DNA from: an uncultured Lentisphaeria bacterium
Lineage (GTDB): Bacteria; Verrucomicrobiota; Lentisphaeria; Victivallales; Victivallaceae
Direction: 5' to 3'
Length of the DNA: 64,000 nt
Assembly: GCA_949298075.1 (NCBI GenBank)
Contig: CASFVA010000006.1
Coordinates: 33,729-97,728 of the forward strand
Shown here: piece by piece, positions 42,161-51,577 of the stretch
Position numbering within the stretch: the stretch's first letter is position 1
Layout: each line of letters starts with the position of its first letter
The notes under the pieces: generated by a model
What the model was told of the DNA's origin: nothing
What the model saw: only the letters and a program-made list of their open reading frames with translations
The model's database searches: none
Translations under genes and position numbers: made by a program

Positions 42161-43257
42161 AGCAGCTTCTCCAGCAGCGCGGTCAGATCGTGATCGGTCA
42201 GCTCAACCGGATTGCACTTCATGCTTCCGGAGCGGCAATTGACCAGAATGAACGCAACATCATCGGATGTCAATCCACCGCGGAAATTTCCGGGCAGCCC
42301 GAGTGACTGGCGCAGCCGTTCCACCTCCGCGATGAAAGCGGCGGAATCCGGACGGCCGGTCAGCGTCAGCGCCAATTCGTCCAAAGTCGAATGGCCCCGG
42401 TTCACCTGCAACACTTCCGGCAGCAGGATGGCGCAGACCACGCCGTGCGGCAGGTGGCTCCGGCTGCCGCACGGATGCGCCAGCCCATGCACCGCCCCGA
42501 GGCCGGCCCGGGAAAACCCCATGCCGCCCAGCAGGCTGCCGCGGGCCAGTCCGTCAAAAACTTCCGCCGTCCGCTCACCGGCCGCCAGCCGCTGCAGCGC
42601 CTGCCAGCCAGAAACCGCCCCGGCCCGGGAGAGTTCACGGGTCAAACCGTCAGCGCGGCGGGAAATAAAACTCTCCACCGCCTGCGTCAGTGCGTCAAAT
42701 CCGGCGGATGCCAGCACCGGCAGCGGCGCCTCCTCCACCAGCTCCGGGTCAATGAACGCGGCATCCGCAGTCATTCCGGGCGTCCGGATCGACTGTTTGA
42801 TTCCGGTTGCGGCGTCAATAAACACCGCATTGGCCGTGAGTTCAGCCCCGGTGCCGGCTGTGGTCGGCACTCCGGCAAAAAAGCACCGCCGGGGTTCCGC
42901 CGCCGCCCGGCCGTAAAAATACTCGGACGCCGGTTCCGGTGCATGCAGCAGCGCAGCGGCCCCCTTGGCCACATCAATGGCGCTGCCGCCGCCCCAGCCC
43001 ACCAAAGCCGCAGCCCCGATGGAGCGACCGGCGCGTCGCACCCTCTCCAATTCATCCAGAGTCGGTTCGGGTGCAATATCGTCAATGACTTCAACCACCC
43101 GGCCGGACAGCGCCGGAATCAGTTCACCCGCAATCCGCGCCCGGGCATGGCGGCCGCAGACCACCACCACCGGACCGGGCGGCAGCAATGCCGGCAGCTC
43201 CCGCCGGATGCCGCGGCCGAACCGGATGATTTCCGGCAATTCAATTTGAAACTGCAT
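42157..43257 (-). CDS. Iron-containing alcohol dehydrogenase family protein
   Basis: 366 residues, type III alcohol dehydrogenase fold. NAD-binding ALVGWGGGSAIDVAKGAAAL, then PTTAGTGAELTANAVF, the metal ligand region FDALTQAVESFISRRA and GAVHGLAHPCGSRSHLPHGVVCAILLPEVL with Fe/Zn-binding His residues. Members act on alcohols, glycerol, lactaldehyde or phosphonate intermediates; the substrate is unknown. 4-nt overlap with the PfkB kinase suggests the two work on one pathway. Confidence 0.9.
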   Translation of the reverse strand: MQFQIELPEIIRFGRGIRRELPALLPPGPVVVVCGRHARARIAGELIPALSGRVVEVIDDIAPEPTLDELERVRRAGRSIGAAALVGWGGGSAIDVAKGAAALLHAPEPASEYFYGRAAAEPRRCFFAGVPTTAGTGAELTANAVFIDAATGIKQSIRTPGMTADAAFIDPELVEEAPLPVLASAGFDALTQAVESFISRRADGLTRELSRAGAVSGWQALQRLAAGERTAEVFDGLARGSLLGGMGFSRAGLGAVHGLAHPCGSRSHLPHGVVCAILLPEVLQVNRGHSTLDELALTLTGRPDSAAFIAEVERLRQSLGLPGNFRGGLTSDDVAFILVNCRSGSMKCNPVELTDHDLTALLEKLL

Positions 43258-43263
43258 GGCTGT

Positions 43264-43959
43264 TCACTCCCCGGTGAGATAACGGACCAGCCGCTCCGCC
43301 GCCATGCTTTCGGCCGCTTTCCGGCTGGAACCGTGCCCCACCGCAGTATATTTTTTCAACCTGGCTTCGATTTCATAAAAGGGGCGGTGCCGCGGACCGG
43401 AAATCCGGAGCATTTTGTATTCCGGTGTCACTCCCCAGCGCCGCTGGGAAAATTCCTGCAGCTTGCCCTTGGGATTGGCGTCGGCCAGGCGTCGGGCCGG
43501 ATCGATGTTGTCCGCCTCCAGCAGTTCGAGTACAAACTGCCGGGCCGCCGCCATGCCGCAATCAAGATAAAGCGCCCCCAGAATCGCTTCAAACAGATCC
43601 GCCAGAGTCGATTCCCGCTCGGCTCCGCCGCTGTCACGCTCGCCCCGGCCGATGCGCAGATAACTGCCCAGACCGAGCCGCCTCGCCCAGGCTCCCAGCG
43701 ACGCTTCACAGGCCAGCGCCGCCCGCATTTTGGTGAGATCCCCCTCCGGAGCTTCGGGATAAAGCCGGAAGAGATATTCCGTCTGAATGATCTCCAGCAC
43801 CGCATCGCCCAAAAATTCCAGCCGCTGATTGTCGTAATTCAATGCATGCTCCACCGCGTAGGTACGGTGGGTCAGCGCTTCAAGCAGATGACTGCCGGAC
43901 GCCTCCGGAAATCCCAGACGGCGGGCCAGTGCGGCGGGATCGCAGACAGTTTGACTCAT
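43264..43959 (-). CDS. rnc: Ribonuclease III
   Basis: 231 residues from MSQTVCDPAALARRLG. A TTG eleven codons earlier is possible but less likely. RNase III cuts double-stranded RNA, including rRNA precursors. The signature NQRLEFLGDAVLEII holds the catalytic Glu-Asp, and LADLFEAILGALYLDCG holds the second acidic pair. A C-terminal double-stranded RNA-binding domain (about 157-231) ends with GHGSSRKAAESMAAERLVRYL. Six nt from the ADH gene. Confidence 0.96.
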   Translation of the reverse strand: MSQTVCDPAALARRLGFPEASGSHLLEALTHRTYAVEHALNYDNQRLEFLGDAVLEIIQTEYLFRLYPEAPEGDLTKMRAALACEASLGAWARRLGLGSYLRIGRGERDSGGAERESTLADLFEAILGALYLDCGMAAARQFVLELLEADNIDPARRLADANPKGKLQEFSQRRWGVTPEYKMLRISGPRHRPFYEIEARLKKYTAVGHGSSRKAAESMAAERLVRYLTGE

Positions 43960-44001
43960 GATCGGCTTGGACTCCAGCTCCGGCAAAAACAAACGCCGCC
44001 A

Positions 44002-44838
44002 TTATTTGCGGCGCTTGCGTGAAATCAGATAGGACACCCGTTTATTCATGGCGTCGCCGGCCAGATCGATACCGCAGCACTCCCGGTAACAGAGGCAGAA
44101 CTCGCCAACCAGATCACTCGCCTTGAGCCGAAACTCCGGACGACGCGACCGCAGACACTTGATGATCGAACTCACAAAGCGCGCTCCTTCACGCCGCCGC
44201 CGGGCGGTGGGCAGCGCTCCTTCGCAGATCCGGCAGCCGTCCAGATCAATCACGCCCATTTCCACAAATTCGCCGTTGGCTCCCGGCCAGACGTAAATGT
44301 TGCGCAGATTGAGGTCGCCATGTTCAAAACCGCCGGCATGCATCCTGGCAAGCAGAGCGGCGCCTTGTTTGATCAGCCGACTGACGATGCCGGCGGACAT
44401 GGCTCCAACCACCAGCTCGTCGGCAAAGATCCGGCCCTCGCCAAGCGCTTCGGTAACCAGTACATCCCGGAACGGCAGCAGCCCCAGCCGACGACGTCGC
44501 ACCGCCAGAGCCACCAGCGGAGTGGGAACGCCGAGTTCCGCCAGGCGCAATGCCCCGGCCAAAGCCACCAGCGGACGCGGCGGCCGGAATGTATGCCGGA
44601 ACGACCGCCACACTCCCCGGTGCAGAATGATTTTGCAGAACCACCTGCCGCTGATGAACACCCGGGTTTTGGGCCGGTCCTTGAGCAGAACTCCGCCGGG
44701 CGGCGGCGCCAGCGCCAGCAAAGACGCCGGATCAACACCGCGTCGGACGCAGCCGGAACTGCCGCCGGAGCGCCAGCGCCGGTAGGGCCCGTTTTCACCG
44801 CAGGCCCGCTCCAGCAGCGTTTCGTAAGCCGGTTCCAT
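44002..44838 (-). CDS. LPS core kinase, WaaP/InaA-like
   Basis: 278 residues. An atypical protein-kinase-fold enzyme that phosphorylates LPS core heptose or Kdo. RVFISGRWFCKIILHR contains the ATP-contact Lys, LLARMHAGGFEHGDLNLRNIYVW is the catalytic loop with HGD, and GVIDLDGCRI is the DFG-equivalent. The C-terminus is basic (VSYLISRKRRK). Fits with waaA and the LpxL-like gene elsewhere in the window. Follows leuB by 18 nt in the argG operon. Confidence 0.88.
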   Translation of the reverse strand: MEPAYETLLERACGENGPYRRWRSGGSSGCVRRGVDPASLLALAPPPGGVLLKDRPKTRVFISGRWFCKIILHRGVWRSFRHTFRPPRPLVALAGALRLAELGVPTPLVALAVRRRRLGLLPFRDVLVTEALGEGRIFADELVVGAMSAGIVSRLIKQGAALLARMHAGGFEHGDLNLRNIYVWPGANGEFVEMGVIDLDGCRICEGALPTARRRREGARFVSSIIKCLRSRRPEFRLKASDLVGEFCLCYRECCGIDLAGDAMNKRVSYLISRKRRK

Positions 44839-44856
44839 GGACTGCCCCGTTGCCGG

Positions 44857-45969
44857 TCAGGCGAGCGTTTCGACCACGAGATCGCCGACCTCGGCAGTCG
44901 AATACCCCATCTTGCCCGCCGCCATTGATTTAAGGCGGGTTCCGGTCACCTGCGCAATGCCGGATTCGATCGCGGCGGCGGCCGCCTTCTCACCCAGGAA
45001 ATCCAGCATCATCGCCCCGGCTCCGATCGCCGCCAGCGGATTGATCACGCCCTTGCCGGTATACTTCGGAGCCGAACCGCCAATGGGCTCAAACATGCTG
45101 ACCCCGTTGGGGTTGAGGTTGCCTCCGGCGGAAACCCCCATGCCGCCGGCGGTCATGGCCGCCAGGTCGGTGATGATGTCACCCATCAGGTTCTCGGTGA
45201 CAATCACATCGAACCATTCGGGATTCTTGACCATCCACATGGTAGTCGCGTCAACGTGGCAGTAGGCGGTTTTCACCGTGGGATAGTTTTTGGCCATCGC
45301 ATTGAACGCCCGTTCCCAGAGTCCGCAGACATAGGTCAGCACGTTGGTCTTACCCACCAGCGTCAGCTGCGAAGTGTAACCGGCCGCCCGGTCCTCGGCC
45401 GACAGTCCGCGCCACGGCTCCTGCGCCGAATGCCGCCTGGCGGCCAGTTCAAAGGCGAATTTCAGGCAGCGGTCAACCTGGCGCCGGGTGTACACCCAGT
45501 TCTGGCAGGCCACTTCGTCCGGAGTATCGATCTGCACATTGCCGCCCATGCCGGTATAAACTCCGCCGGAGTTTTCGCGCACCACCACATAATCAATGTC
45601 GGAGGGCGTTTTGCCGGCCAGCGGCGTCTCCACTCCGGGATAGAGCCGGACCGGCCGCAGGTTGATGTACTGATCAAGATCAAAACGCAGCTTGAGCAGA
45701 ATGCCCTTTTCCAGAATGCCGGGCTTGACTCCGGGATGGCCGATGGCGCCAAGCAGCACCGCGTCGAATTTCTCCAACCGGGCCTTGGCATCGGCGGGCA
45801 GCAGCTCGCCGGTGGCCAGATAATGCTCGCCGCCCCAATCGATGGTGGTCAGATCCAGCGTGAAACCGTATTTGCGACCGGCGGCCTGCAGCACCTTGAC
45901 CGCCTCGGCCACCACTTCCGGCCCGGTGCCGTCACCGGGAATCACTGCTATTTTATAATTTTTGGACAT
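44857..45969 (-). CDS. leuB: 3-isopropylmalate dehydrogenase-like
   Basis: 370 residues from MSKNYKIAVIPGDGTGPEVV; AAGGA upstream supports this ATG. NAD-dependent beta-decarboxylating dehydrogenase for leucine synthesis. YINLRPVRLYPGVETPL, VVVRENSGGVYTGMGG, the catalytic Tyr/Lys region (WVYTRRQVDRC...LVGKTNVL) and DVIVTENLMGDIITDLAAMTAGGMGVSAGGNLNP are typical. The paralogous isocitrate and tartrate dehydrogenases cannot be excluded without leuA/leuC/leuD, which are not nearby. argG lies upstream by 35 nt. Confidence 0.85.
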   Translation of the reverse strand: MSKNYKIAVIPGDGTGPEVVAEAVKVLQAAGRKYGFTLDLTTIDWGGEHYLATGELLPADAKARLEKFDAVLLGAIGHPGVKPGILEKGILLKLRFDLDQYINLRPVRLYPGVETPLAGKTPSDIDYVVVRENSGGVYTGMGGNVQIDTPDEVACQNWVYTRRQVDRCLKFAFELAARRHSAQEPWRGLSAEDRAAGYTSQLTLVGKTNVLTYVCGLWERAFNAMAKNYPTVKTAYCHVDATTMWMVKNPEWFDVIVTENLMGDIITDLAAMTAGGMGVSAGGNLNPNGVSMFEPIGGSAPKYTGKGVINPLAAIGAGAMMLDFLGEKAAAAAIESGIAQVTGTRLKSMAAGKMGYSTAEVGDLVVETLA

Positions 45970-46004
45970 CGAAAAATTTCCTTGCAATCCAATGTTGACA
46001 GCGC

Positions 46005-47207
46005 TCAGTACCGCTTCTGACGGCTGCGGGCGAGAACGCGGAGCCGGAGCGCATTGAGCTTGATGAATCCGGCGGCGTCCTTGTGGTCGTAAGCATCCAA
46101 CCCCTCGAAGCTGGCCACCGCATCGTCATAGAGGCTGTATTCGGAACGGCGTCCGGTGACATGACAGGCGCCCTTGAAAAGTTTAACCCGGACTTCACCG
46201 GTTACGAATTTCTGGCTCTCGGTGATCATGACCTGCAGCATTTCGCGTTCCGGAGCGTACCAGAAACCGTTGTAGATCATGTCGGCATAGCGCGGAATCA
46301 GGCTGTCGCGCAGATGCATGACCTCGCGGTCCAGGGTGATTTCCTCCAGTCCGCGGTGGGCGGCGGCCAGAATCGTGCCGCCGGGAGTTTCATAAACGCC
46401 GCGCGACTTCATGCCGACATAGCGGTTTTCGACAATATCAATCCGGCCGACGGCGTGCTCCTTGCCGATGGCGTTGAGTTTGCGCATGAGGTTGGCGGGC
46501 GACAGCTTCTCGCCGTTGACCGCGACCGGAATGCCTTTCTCGAAAGCGATTATCACATTCTCTGGTTCGGGAGCGGCCTGTGACAGCGGTTTGGTCATCA
46601 CGGCGATGTCCTCGGGGAACTCCGCCCAGGGATCCTCCAGAATGCCGCCCTCAAAACTGATATGCAGCAGATTGCGGTCCATGCTGTACGGCTTCCTGGC
46701 CGAAACCGAAACCGGAATGTTGTGCTTTTTCGCGTACTCGATCATGTCCAGGCGGCCGGTGAAACACCATTTCGGATCCCGCCACGCCGCGATCACCCGG
46801 ATCGACGGCTCGAGCGCGTTGGCCGAAAGCTCAAACCGCACCTGATCGTTGCCCTTGCCGGTGGCGCCGTGGCAGATGGCATCGGCGCCTTCCGCCTTGG
46901 CCACCTCAACCAGGCGCTTGGCAATCAGCGGCCGGGCAATGGAGGTGCCGAGCAGGTAGTTGTTTTCATAAATGGCCTCGCCCTGCAGCATCGGGAAGAT
47001 GAAGTCGCGGGCGAATTCCTCGTTGAGATCGTCGATGATGCACTTGGAGGCGCCGGTGGCGATTGCCTTGGCCTCCAATCCGTTGAGTTCCTCCTCCTGG
47101 CCGACGTCGGCGCAGTAGCAGATAACTTCGGCGTTGTAGGTTTCCCTGACCCATTTGACGATGACCGAGGTGTCGAGTCCGCCGGAATAGGCGACGATGA
47201 CTTTCAT
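46005..47207 (-). CDS. argG: Argininosuccinate synthase
   Basis: 400 residues from [25 protein letters not shown] upstream decides this ATG over a longer frame. Joins citrulline and aspartate using ATP in arginine synthesis. The PP-loop SGGLDTS is at 8-14; [42 protein letters not shown] and [15 protein letters not shown] are typical. First gene of a seven-gene run, with its own promoter. argH is not in the window. Confidence 0.97.
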   Translation of the reverse strand: MKVIVAYSGGLDTSVIVKWVRETYNAEVICYCADVGQEEELNGLEAKAIATGASKCIIDDLNEEFARDFIFPMLQGEAIYENNYLLGTSIARPLIAKRLVEVAKAEGADAICHGATGKGNDQVRFELSANALEPSIRVIAAWRDPKWCFTGRLDMIEYAKKHNIPVSVSARKPYSMDRNLLHISFEGGILEDPWAEFPEDIAVMTKPLSQAAPEPENVIIAFEKGIPVAVNGEKLSPANLMRKLNAIGKEHAVGRIDIVENRYVGMKSRGVYETPGGTILAAAHRGLEEITLDREVMHLRDSLIPRYADMIYNGFWYAPEREMLQVMITESQKFVTGEVRVKLFKGACHVTGRRSEYSLYDDAVASFEGLDAYDHKDAAGFIKLNALRLRVLARSRQKRY

Positions 47208-47283
47208 GATGAGACTCCCGATTTTTAATAGGATTTCCGGGTTCCGGCGTTGACTCCGGAACCAAAACATTATATATTATTAT

Positions 47284-47312
47284 AATATAACCCGTCCGCC
47301 CGGTTTTCGCAA
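47284..47312 (-). promoter_or_regulatory. argG: Promoter of the argG operon
   Basis: Minus strand TTGCGA (47307-47312), 17 bp, TATATT (47284-47289) followed by AT. It lies in an unusually AT-rich 20-bp island (47270-47290). No arginine operator was recognised. About 75 nt to the ATG. Confidence 0.8.
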
Positions 47313-47505
47313 CCACCGGAACCGCGGCGGAGGTCCTGAATTGCGGAAATTCCGTAGGAGCCGTCCGCCGGACGGTCCCGACAGGGGGCATCCCCGAGGA
47401 ACCCGCGCCCCGGACAGCGGGACAATGCCGGAAGCCCTCCCTGCCGCGGCAGCGGAAACGGCACCGGAGGAACACTCACTCCGAACAACGGGAGCAATAT
47501 ACCGG

Positions 47506-48324
47506 ATGGCGGATATTCTGGAACAGATTGCGGCGGCGGCCCGCCGCCAGCCCTACGCCACAGCGGGCCTGGATGAAACGGTTCTGACAGCACTGGATCC
47601 TGTCGCTCCGGAGGCGCAGCCCCGGAGGCGTGGCCCCGGCAGCTCGGCATCTGAAAGCGGCGCAGCCTCCGCGCCGGCGCCGGTCTCCGCAGAACGTGCC
47701 CCGGTGCGCAATCCGGAGCCGGCAGCGGCTCCGGCGCCTCCGGAGCCCATCGACGGCGCGACGCTGGAGGAACTGGGCGCCGCAGTGCAGAACTGCCATC
47801 GCTGCCCGCTGGCCCGCACCCGGACCAATGTGGTCTATGGCGAGGGCAATCCCCGGGCGCGCCTGATGTTTGTCGGAGAAGGACCGGGCGGTGACGAGGA
47901 TCTGCAGGGACGCCCCTTTGTCGGACGAGCCGGCCAGCTGCTCGACAAAATGATCGCCGCCATGCAGTTCAGCCGCGCCGAAGTTTACATCGCCAACATT
48001 GTCAAGTGCCGGCCGCCCGGCAACCGTGCTCCGACTCCGGAAGAGGCGGAGCAGTGCATCGGCTACCTGCGCCGTCAGATCGGATTCATCCGCCCCGAAG
48101 TGATCGTGGTGCTGGGGGCGACCGCCGCCAAGTTTCTGCTGAACCGGCAGGAGGGGATCACCCGGCTCCGGGGACGCTGGTTTGAATACGACGGGATTCC
48201 GGTTATGGCGACCTTTCACCCCGCCTATCTGCTGCGCCAGGAATCCGCCAAGCGCGAAGCCTGGGCCGACCTCCAGCAGGTCATGGCCCGCTTCGGCAAG
48301 ACGCCCCCCCGGCGCCGCCGCTGA
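47506..48324 (+). CDS. Uracil-DNA glycosylase, family 4
   Basis: 272 residues from MADILEQIAAAARRQP; GGGAG lies 11 nt before. An upstream extension in frame looks non-coding. Removes uracil from DNA; family 4 carries a [4Fe-4S] cluster held by four Cys. NCHRCPLARTRTNVVYGEGNPRA gives the first two Cys and NIVKCRPPGNR the third. The catalytic motif is VGEGPGGDEDLQGRPFVGRAGQLLDKM; ATFHPAYLLR is the second motif. A Pro/Ala/Glu-rich linker (about residues 25-85) precedes the domain. Confidence 0.92.
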   Translation: MADILEQIAAAARRQPYATAGLDETVLTALDPVAPEAQPRRRGPGSSASESGAASAPAPVSAERAPVRNPEPAAAPAPPEPIDGATLEELGAAVQNCHRCPLARTRTNVVYGEGNPRARLMFVGEGPGGDEDLQGRPFVGRAGQLLDKMIAAMQFSRAEVYIANIVKCRPPGNRAPTPEEAEQCIGYLRRQIGFIRPEVIVVLGATAAKFLLNRQEGITRLRGRWFEYDGIPVMATFHPAYLLRQESAKREAWADLQQVMARFGKTPPRRRR

Positions 48325-48547
48325 AACCGGCGAAAAACCGGAGCGCAGCCAAGGTCGTCCCGGTCCGGGTTCCCCAAACCGGACGTTCCGCCGCTCTCTC
48401 CAGTCTGGCCGCGCCGCCGGAACCGACTGCTCACGCCACCGGGCATCCCGCAACCGCATTCAGCGCCAAGCGTTCTGCCCGGAGCGGGTTTCCCGTTGCG
48501 CCGGGGCCATCCATGCCGCCCGGCCTCATAAAACCGCGGCCGGCGGC

Positions 48548-48892
48548 TCAGTTGCCGGCGCCCGCCGTCCCGCCCGCCGTGTAAGGCTGGAAAGTCCCCG
48601 CATTGGCGATCTTGAACCAGTTGGCACCCTGCACCGTGGGATCGTTGCCACTCACCACCGTCATCTGCAGCGCCCATACATCTCCGGTGGTGGTGTCAAG
48701 TTTGAACAGAACATTCTGAACATTGTCACCGGCGCCGGGATTCAGCATCCCGACATTGATGTCACCCTGAATCAGGGCGTACCGGGCCGAAGTAAAGGTC
48801 TGGGTATCAGCGGACGCCCGCACCGGCCAGCTCAAAAACGCGGCCGTCACGGCCACCGCGGCAACCACGGCCGCAACCAGAATACTGCGCAT
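48548..48892 (-). CDS. Small exported protein of unknown function
   Basis: 114 residues from MRSILVAAVVAAVAVTA; GAGGAGG precedes this ATG, so the longer frame is rejected. The signal peptide (about 1-28, ending PVRASA) is followed by a mature part of about 85 residues: TSARYALIQGDI, NVLFKLDTTTGDVWALQM and WFKIANAGTFQPY. The FKLDTTTGDVW stretch resembles a beta-strand repeat seen in small exported proteins, but I know no function. C-terminus Gly/Ala/Thr-rich. Own promoter. Confidence 0.8.
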   Translation of the reverse strand: MRSILVAAVVAAVAVTAAFLSWPVRASADTQTFTSARYALIQGDINVGMLNPGAGDNVQNVLFKLDTTTGDVWALQMTVVSGNDPTVQGANWFKIANAGTFQPYTAGGTAGAGN

Positions 48893-48959
48893 GAAAACCT
48901 CCTCAATTGTTCCGGCGGCCACCTCCGGCGCCACTGCACCCAATCCGCCGCCGCCATTT

Positions 48960-48987
48960 ATTATAAACGCTTCCCGGGAAAAATCAA
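48960..48987 (-). promoter_or_regulatory. Promoter of the small exported-protein gene
   Basis: Minus strand TTGATT (48982-48987), 16 bp, TATAAT (48960-48965). It is divergent from the ptsH promoter at 49015. Confidence 0.75.
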
Positions 48988-49014
48988 GAGTTATGCAAGC
49001 AGATGATAAAGGAA

Positions 49015-49043
49015 TTGATTTTTTATATTCTCTGATGTATATT
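49015..49043 (+). promoter_or_regulatory. Promoter of ptsH-ptsI
   Basis: TTGATT (49015-49020), 17 bp, TATATT (49038-49043) followed by ATAAG. About 45 nt before the HPr ATG. Confidence 0.8.
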
Positions 49044-49089
49044 ATAAGATTGGTGTATTAAAAAACAAGTTGCAACCAAGGCAGTGCAG

Positions 49090-49380
49090 ATGACAACGCA
49101 GGCTCAGGTGGAAGAAGCCGTGGTGATTCGCCACGAACAGGGATTGCACGCACGTCCGGCAGCTCAGCTGGCCCGGATCGCATCCCGGTATCAGGCGAAT
49201 ACCACCCTGATCAAAGACAGCGACGGCAGCGAAGCCGACTGCCGCAGTGTGTTGTCACTGCTGGTGCTGGCCGCCGGCAACGGCTCCCATCTGACCGTGC
49301 GCGGCGACGGACCGGATGCCGCTGAAGCGGTCCGGGCTGTCGTGGAGTTTTTCGCCTCCGGGTTCGACCAATGGCAGTAA
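49090..49380 (+). CDS. ptsH: HPr phosphocarrier protein
   Basis: 96 residues from the ATG at 49090; a GTG two codons earlier is less likely. HPr carries phosphate from EI. The active-site His20 is in RHEQGLHARPAAQLARI, and Ser53 in CRSVLSLLVL sits at the regulatory Ser46 position of Gram-positive HPr, although the flanking residues differ from the usual KSIMG. Overlaps ptsI by 10 nt. No EII component is in the window; the role (sugar uptake, or nitrogen-type regulation) is open. Confidence 0.92.
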   Translation: MTTQAQVEEAVVIRHEQGLHARPAAQLARIASRYQANTTLIKDSDGSEADCRSVLSLLVLAAGNGSHLTVRGDGPDAAEAVRAVVEFFASGFDQWQ

Positions 49381-51140
49381 CTTCCCACAGCTATCAGGCC
49401 ATCGGGGTCTCGCCCGGCATCGCCATCGGGCGGGTGATCCATATCCATACCCACGGCCGGGGGAACGGTCCGGTTATGCGCCGGATTACCGCCGATCAGG
49501 TACCCGCTGAACTGGCCAAACTCGCGGCCGCCCAGGATGCCACCCGCCGGCAGCTCGCGGTACTAAAATCCGAAGTCGGCAAAAAACTGCAGTCCGGCGA
49601 CTCTGAAATCTTCGACGCCCATTTGCTGCTGGTGGACGACCGCGCCCTGATCGGCGACATCGAAAAACGCATCCGCGAGGAACTGATCGGAGCCGAATGC
49701 GCCATCCATGAATCCACCGAACACTTCATCGGCGTCTTTTCCGGCATGCAGGATGAATATCTCAAGGAACGGGCCGTCGACCTGCGCGACGTCGCCGCCC
49801 GGATCATGACCAACCTGTCGGATACGGCGGAGGATGCGCCCGACCTCGATGACCGCCGGATCATTGTCGCCACCACCCTGACTCCCTCGGAAACCGTCCG
49901 CTTCACCCGGGACCGGATACTGGGATTTGCCACGGCCACCGGCAGCGCCACCAGCCATGCCGCGATACTGGCGCGTTCCATGCAGGTTCCGGCCGTGGTC
50001 GGGGTGCCTCAGGAGGCCATTGACCGGCTCGACACCGGCGCCCGGGTGATCATCGACGGCTTCTCGGGGCGCTTTATCGTCAATCCCGACAGCCGCACCG
50101 AGGAGGCCTACCGGGTCAAACAGCGGAGCACCGGAGAACTGCTGGACCGGCTGGCCGGCGAAAGCCGGCTGCGGTCGGAAACCCCGGACGGTTTTCTGGT
50201 TGAACTCGCGGCCAACATCGACGATGCCGGCCGCTACGAGGAGGCCCGGGCGGCGGGCGCCAACGGAGTCGGACTCTTCCGCACCGAATTTCTGTTCATG
50301 GACGAAAACCACCTGCCGGGTGAAAATGAACAGTTTGAAATTTATCGCCGGCTGCTGATTGCGGCGGGGGATGCTCCGGTGACCATACGGACCATGGATG
50401 TCGGCGGCGACAAGTTCAGCAGCGCGGTTTTCCGGGCTGCCGAAGCCAATCCGTTTCTCGGGCTGCGCGGCATCCGGCTCTGCCTGGAAGAGCGGCGCGA
50501 TCTCTTTGAAATCCAGCTCCGCGCCCTGCTCCGGGCCGGAGTTTCCGGCAATCTCAGGGTCATGCTCCCGATGGTCAGCAGTTCCCGGGAGATCCTGGAA
50601 ACCCGGAAGATCATCGCCGAACAGCAGCGGACCCTGAAGGCCGCCGGCATCGACTGCGTCGATCACCTCTCGCTCGGCGCGATGATCGAAACCCCGGCCG
50701 CGGCCCTGACCGCCGACACCCTGGCCGGTCTGGTCGATTTCTTCAGCATCGGCACCAATGACCTGGTTCAATACACCATGGCGATTGACCGGGGCAACGA
50801 ACGGGTGGCTCATCTGTACCAGCCGTCGCATCCGGCAATAATCAAATTGATCCGGAATTGCGTTGAAGCAGCGCGGTCACGAAATATTTTCGTAAGCGTC
50901 TGCGGTCAGATGGCCGGTGATCCGGTGTTCACGCCGCTGCTGATCGGCCTGGGAGTTCACGAACTGAGCATGAGCGCCGATGCGCTGGCCGTAGTGCGCC
51001 GGGTCATCCGCAGCATGCCGCTCTATGAAGCCGAGGCGGCCGTCGAGGCGGCTGCCGAATGCGCCGACGCCGCTGAATCGCTGACCGTATTAAGGGAGCT
51101 GCTGCGCCGCCGGGCTCCGGAAATCGCCGAAATCCAATAA
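49371..51140 (+). CDS. ptsI: Phosphoenolpyruvate-protein phosphotransferase (enzyme I)
   Basis: 589 residues. Transfers phosphate from PEP to HPr. N-terminal HPr-binding/phosphohistidine domain: SPGIAIGRVIHIHTH, phosphohistidine His196 in ATGSATSHAAILARSMQVPAVVG. C-terminal PEP barrel: GANGVGLFRTEFLFMD, TIRTMDVGGDK, LGLRGIRLCLE, MIETPAAALTADTL, DFFSIGTNDLVQYTMAIDRGNE, CGQMAGD (catalytic Cys). Length as E. coli EI plus a few residues. Its ATG is inside the HPr 3' end. Confidence 0.95.
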   Translation: MAVTSHSYQAIGVSPGIAIGRVIHIHTHGRGNGPVMRRITADQVPAELAKLAAAQDATRRQLAVLKSEVGKKLQSGDSEIFDAHLLLVDDRALIGDIEKRIREELIGAECAIHESTEHFIGVFSGMQDEYLKERAVDLRDVAARIMTNLSDTAEDAPDLDDRRIIVATTLTPSETVRFTRDRILGFATATGSATSHAAILARSMQVPAVVGVPQEAIDRLDTGARVIIDGFSGRFIVNPDSRTEEAYRVKQRSTGELLDRLAGESRLRSETPDGFLVELAANIDDAGRYEEARAAGANGVGLFRTEFLFMDENHLPGENEQFEIYRRLLIAAGDAPVTIRTMDVGGDKFSSAVFRAAEANPFLGLRGIRLCLEERRDLFEIQLRALLRAGVSGNLRVMLPMVSSSREILETRKIIAEQQRTLKAAGIDCVDHLSLGAMIETPAAALTADTLAGLVDFFSIGTNDLVQYTMAIDRGNERVAHLYQPSHPAIIKLIRNCVEAARSRNIFVSVCGQMAGDPVFTPLLIGLGVHELSMSADALAVVRRVIRSMPLYEAEAAVEAAAECADAAESLTVLRELLRRRAPEIAEIQ

Positions 51141-51166
51141 CGCGGCAACCCGAGGAAAAAGGCAAC

Positions 51167-51574
51167 ATGGCTAAAAAATGCATTTACTTGTCCGGCCCCA
51201 TCATGGACGCCTCCGAAGGGGCGGCGCGGGAGTGGCGCGAAGCGGCCAAGGCCCGGCTGGGCGCAAAGTTCCGGCTGCTGGATCCGATGCGGCGCAAATT
51301 CGTCGACCGGCAGGTCGACAGCGCCAATGAAATTGTCGAATTCGATCTTCAGGACGTCCGGGACGCCGATCTGCTGCTGGTCAACTACAGCAAACCGAGC
51401 ATCGGCACCAGCATGGAGGTCTTTTACGCCGCCCATGACCTGGGCAAATTCGTGGTGGCATATTCCCAGCTGGAATATCGCGACTGCAGCCCCTGGATGG
51501 CGCGGTACTGCACAAAAATTCTCGGCAGCCTTTCTGAAGCCGTCGACTACATCGAAACCCATTTCGCGGAGTGA
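51167..51574 (+). CDS. Nucleoside 2-deoxyribosyltransferase-like protein
   Basis: 135 residues, Rossmann-like. CIYLSGPIMDASEGAAREWREAAKARL and DLQDVRDADLLLVNYSKPSIGTSMEVFYAAHDLGKFVVAYS match the NDT/toll-interleukin-like family that cleaves or exchanges nucleoside bases; YLSGPI and the Asp/Glu pair (ADLLLV...GTSMEV) are the expected active-site parts. Substrate unknown. Lies 26 nt after ptsI and 3 nt before waaA, so part of the same transcript. Confidence 0.82.
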   Translation: MAKKCIYLSGPIMDASEGAAREWREAAKARLGAKFRLLDPMRRKFVDRQVDSANEIVEFDLQDVRDADLLLVNYSKPSIGTSMEVFYAAHDLGKFVVAYSQLEYRDCSPWMARYCTKILGSLSEAVDYIETHFAE

Positions 51575-51577
51575 GCT

